NCBI GenBank assembly: GCA_031412355.1
Contig: JANOCR010000255.1
Span: 1-8,222 of the forward strand
Reading direction: 5' to 3'
Source: JAENVT01 sp031412355
GTDB lineage: Bacteria > Actinomycetota > Acidimicrobiia > Acidimicrobiales > Ilumatobacteraceae
Length of the DNA: 8,222 nt
The notes below the pieces were generated by a model. The model made no database searches and was not told the DNA's origin. It worked only from the letters and a program-made list of their open reading frames with translations. Positions 6,889 to 8,222 of this stretch are shown here, piece by piece. The position numbers and the translations under genes were made by a program. Each line of letters opens with the position of its first letter. The first letter of the stretch is position 1.

Positions 6889-6923
6889 CGACGATCAGTT
6901 CGTCCGACCCTCTGCGTCAGCGC
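6880..6923 (+). repeat. Nested inverted repeats
   Basis: GCGCTGAC (6880-6887) pairs perfectly with GTCAGCGC (6916-6923). Inside it, GACGA (6890-6894) pairs with TCGTC (6900-6904) around TCAGT. Together they could fold as a hairpin within a larger stem if transcribed. The right arm is shared with the 38-bp dyad that follows, so the two structures would be mutually exclusive in RNA. Confidence 0.5.
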
Positions 6924-6953
6924 ATGGAACGACCGGTCGTTCAAGGAGCTGAC
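6916..6953. promoter_or_regulatory. 38-bp dyad element with 16-bp perfect palindrome at its centre
   Basis: The core GAACGACCGGTCGTTC (6927-6942) is a perfect palindrome. Placed symmetrically 5 bp outside it on each side are GTCAGC (6916-6921) and GCTGAC (6948-6953). The whole element is therefore one hyphenated dyad centred between 6934 and 6935. This is typical of an operator for a homodimeric or tetrameric repressor, lying about 80-120 bp upstream of the DUF3494 gene promoter. The protein that binds is unknown. Confidence 0.6.
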
Positions 6954-6964
6954 AGGGAGTCAGC
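6948..6964 (+). repeat. Inverted repeat GCTGAC-N5-GTCAGC
   Basis: GCTGAC (6948-6953) and GTCAGC (6959-6964) form perfect 6-bp arms around AGGGA, with an 11-bp step between the start points of the arms. The left arm is also the outer right arm of the 38-bp dyad. Confidence 0.5.
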
Positions 6965-7032
6965 ACAGAGTCGGCCCGACAGATGAGTGCACAACGATAA
7001 GGCGTCCGAGTGGCGCGGTGCGGCGACGCCGT

Positions 7033-7058
7033 GTTTGACCGGCCGCCCGCGCGGGTAT
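7033..7058 (+). promoter_or_regulatory. SigB/SigF-type promoter of the DUF3494 gene
   Basis: GTTT (7033-7036) and GGGTAT (7053-7058) with a 16-bp gap match the consensus of the general-stress sigma factor family (Bacillus SigB, mycobacterial SigF, Streptomyces SigB) at every base of both core elements. The start of transcription would be near 7065, leaving a leader of about 48 nt before ATG 7113. A sigma-70 reading (TTGACC at 7035-7040, TATAGG at 7056-7061) has a short 15-bp gap and fits less well. Confidence 0.72.
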
Positions 7059-7112
7059 AGGCGTCGAGGGCAACGGCACTTTCCTTTGTCCGCGATTCGA
7101 GGACAAGTACCA

Positions 7113-8069
7113 ATGAAACAAGCAGCCCGCGCCCGCCCCATCGGATCTCGCATGGGCCTTACCCGCCGGCTTGCGGTACCGGTAGTTGCCGTCAGCGCCG
7201 TTGCTCTGATGGCCATCAGTCAGCCTGCCAGCGCCTCAATCGTGCCCACCGTTGGTTTGGGGACCGCAGCAAGCTACTCGGTGCTCGCCGGTCAAACGAT
7301 CACCAACACCGGGGCGAGCATCCTCGACAAGAGCGCCGGCCTGGCGCCCGGAAGCGCCGTCGTTGGATTCCCACCCGGGACCGTTCTGGCTCCGGGCACC
7401 ATCGAGGTAGCGAACGCCGTTGCACTGCAGGCCAAGAACGACCTCACCACCGCCTACCTGGATGCTGCTGGGCGTCCTGTCGAGTTCACTCAGACCAATC
7501 CGGATCTCGTCGGTCTCACGCTCGCACCAGGCGTCTACGCAGCGACCGCCAAGGCGGCGCTGAGCCTCAGCGGGCAACTGACGCTCGACGGACAGAACAA
7601 CCCGGCCGCCGTCTTCATCTTCCAGACCGATTCCACTTTGATCACTTCCTCGGCCAGTTCGATTCTCCTCATCAATGGCGCATCGGAATGCAACATCTTC
7701 TGGCAGGTCGGCAGCTCGGCAACGCTGGGAACAGCGTCGACCTTCGTCGGCAACGTCTTGGCGCTCACTTCGATTGCTGCACTGACCGGCGCAAGAATCC
7801 AGGGCCGCCTGCTCGCCCAGAATGGCGAGGTCACCTTGGACACAAATGTCTTCACCTCTACCAATTGTGCCCTCGGGCCGGCACCGCCCGCCGCCACTAT
7901 CGCACCAGTGCCGACGCCAACAACCGTTCCGGTGTTCAGCGTCCCCAATGTGACGCTGCCAAATACCGGACGCACGAGTGTCGGATCGACGACAGCAATC
8001 GGCACAGTGACCCTCGCACTTGGTGCGACTGCACTGGTGTTGGCACGCCGCCGTCGCCCGGCCGTCTGA
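7113..8069 (+). CDS. Secreted DUF3494 (ice-binding-like) protein with LPNTG cell-wall anchor
   Basis: From ATG 7113 this is a 318-residue exported protein. A basic N-terminus and hydrophobic segment (about 20-35) lead to a likely signal peptidase site after ASA (39-41). Residues 47-252 are a DUF3494 beta-solenoid: LGTAASYSVLAGQTITNTG at the start, LAPGVY (137-142), the conserved PAAVFIFQTDSTL (164-176), CNIFWQVGSSATLG (193-206) and GRLLAQNGEVTLDTN (231-245). A Pro/Thr linker (254-280) follows, then LPNTG (282-286), a hydrophobic segment (about 291-311) and RRRR (312-315), the classical sortase sorting signal. The family includes proven ice-binding proteins of cold-adapted bacteria and algae, but many members are untested surface proteins or adhesins, so ice binding is an inference. 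The start is preferred over GTG 6987, which lies upstream of the promoter; a GAGGA site lies 9 nt before it. A hairpin follows the stop. Confidence 0.93.
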   Translation: MKQAARARPIGSRMGLTRRLAVPVVAVSAVALMAISQPASASIVPTVGLGTAASYSVLAGQTITNTGASILDKSAGLAPGSAVVGFPPGTVLAPGTIEVANAVALQAKNDLTTAYLDAAGRPVEFTQTNPDLVGLTLAPGVYAATAKAALSLSGQLTLDGQNNPAAVFIFQTDSTLITSSASSILLINGASECNIFWQVGSSATLGTASTFVGNVLALTSIAALTGARIQGRLLAQNGEVTLDTNVFTSTNCALGPAPPAATIAPVPTPTTVPVFSVPNVTLPNTGRTSVGSTTAIGTVTLALGATALVLARRRRPAV

Positions 8070-8085
8070 CCAAAACTCTTTCTCT

Positions 8086-8121
8086 GCGAGACAATCCGCG
8101 ACCTGTCGCGGATTGTCTCGC
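8086..8121 (+). terminator. Perfect 17-bp hairpin after the DUF3494 gene
   Basis: GCGAGACAATCCGCGAC (8086-8102) and its exact complement at 8105-8121 are separated by two bases, so the outer 16 pairs would form around a 4-nt loop. It begins 16 nt after the stop codon. There is no T-run on the plus strand downstream, which is common in actinobacterial terminators; in the opposite direction a TTTT appears about 10 nt past the stem. Confidence 0.72.
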
Positions 8122-8196
8122 GTAAACGTCTGGTTCGAGGGTCACCGCGGCATCACGCCTGCTGTATCAAACTATGTGCGTCGACACTCTTAGTCC

Positions 8197-8202
8197 GGAG
8201 GA
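8197..8202 (+). promoter_or_regulatory. Ribosome binding site near the right edge
   Basis: GGAGGA precedes ATG at 8210 (immediately followed by TGA) and GTG at 8212. Its strength suggests that a gene begins at the edge, most probably with the GTG. I see no clear promoter between the hairpin and this site. Confidence 0.55.
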
Positions 8203-8211
8203 TCAGCAGAT

Positions 8212-8222
8212 GTGAGCACCGA
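8212..8222 (+). CDS. Probable start of a truncated downstream gene
   Basis: GTG at 8212 opens a frame (Met-Ser-Thr-...) that runs off the window after 11 bases, so nothing can be said of the product. It is chosen because a strong Shine-Dalgarno site lies 10 nt upstream and the overlapping ATG at 8210 is closed at once by TGA. The preceding hairpin suggests an independent transcription unit. Confidence 0.4.

Larger units (their letters stand above)
6698..7112. other. Non-coding region with dense repeats and a promoter
   Basis: I see no convincing gene in these 415 bp. Open frames on the minus strand extend into the flanking genes and resemble no known family. The left part (6698-6850) holds a possible terminator and a near-repeat GGC(A/G)TAGCTC at 6733-6742 and 6784-6793. 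The middle (6860-6980) is packed with inverted and direct repeats built around GCTGA(C). The right part holds the promoter and leader of the DUF3494 gene. The middle block could be operators or a structured RNA. Confidence 0.7.

Noticed and set aside
6987..7112. A 42-residue upstream extension of the DUF3494 protein from GTG 6987.
   Set aside because: It would bury the signal peptide inside the chain and begin upstream of the GTTT-GGGTAT promoter.
6563..7216. Minus-strand frames of 72-111 codons across the 6698-7112 gap.
   Set aside because: They extend antisense into flanking genes, are Arg/Cys-rich, lack good ribosome binding sites and match no family I recognise.

Overview
The window is GC-rich, protein-dense bacterial chromosome with strong G/C preference at third codon positions. 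It looks like an actinobacterium. The evidence is a BTAD-type (SARP/AfsR-like) regulator, SpoIIE/RsbW/STAS partner-switching proteins, a sortase-type LPxTG surface protein and a promoter of the SigB/SigF type. The Thr/Pro-rich lipoprotein linker and the DUF3494 protein make me favour an Acidimicrobiia-like lineage, but this is a guess from style and not a demonstrated placement. No rRNA, tRNA, insertion sequence, integrase or CRISPR array was seen.

Layout. (1) 1-2126, minus strand: the first 708 codons of a very large regulator that fuses a winged-helix/BTAD unit, a complete Ser/Thr protein kinase domain and an nSTAND P-loop NTPase; it runs off the left edge. (2) 2228-3460, plus: a Thr-rich DUF3048 (YerB-like) lipoprotein. 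(3) 3450-5108, minus: a membrane-anchored PP2C/SpoIIE phosphatase whose 3' end overlaps that of the lipoprotein gene by 11 bp. (4) 5259-6236, plus and divergent from the phosphatase: a MEDS sensor domain fused to an RsbW-like ATPase. (5) 6323-6697, plus: a STAS anti-anti-sigma protein with its own sigma-70-type promoter. (6) 6698-7112: about 415 bp without a convincing gene, containing a dense array of direct and inverted repeats followed by a GTTT-N16-GGGTAT promoter. (7) 7113-8069, plus: a secreted DUF3494 (ice-binding-like) protein with an LPNTG wall-sorting tail, followed by a perfect 17-bp hairpin. (8) 8212-8222: the probable first codons of another gene.

How the parts may work together. 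Genes 3, 4 and 5 supply the phosphatase, the kinase/anti-sigma factor and the antagonist of a partner-switching circuit that normally releases a SigB/SigF-type sigma factor. No sigma gene is present here. The next gene downstream, the DUF3494 surface protein, carries a promoter matching the consensus of exactly that sigma family, and a weaker version with the same 16-bp spacing lies ahead of the phosphatase gene. The inferred model is a stress-sensing circuit that controls its own phosphatase and a wall-anchored, possibly ice-binding, surface protein. A second regulatory layer is suggested by three heptamers with an 11-bp period (SARP-box-like geometry) and a 38-bp dyad upstream of the promoter.
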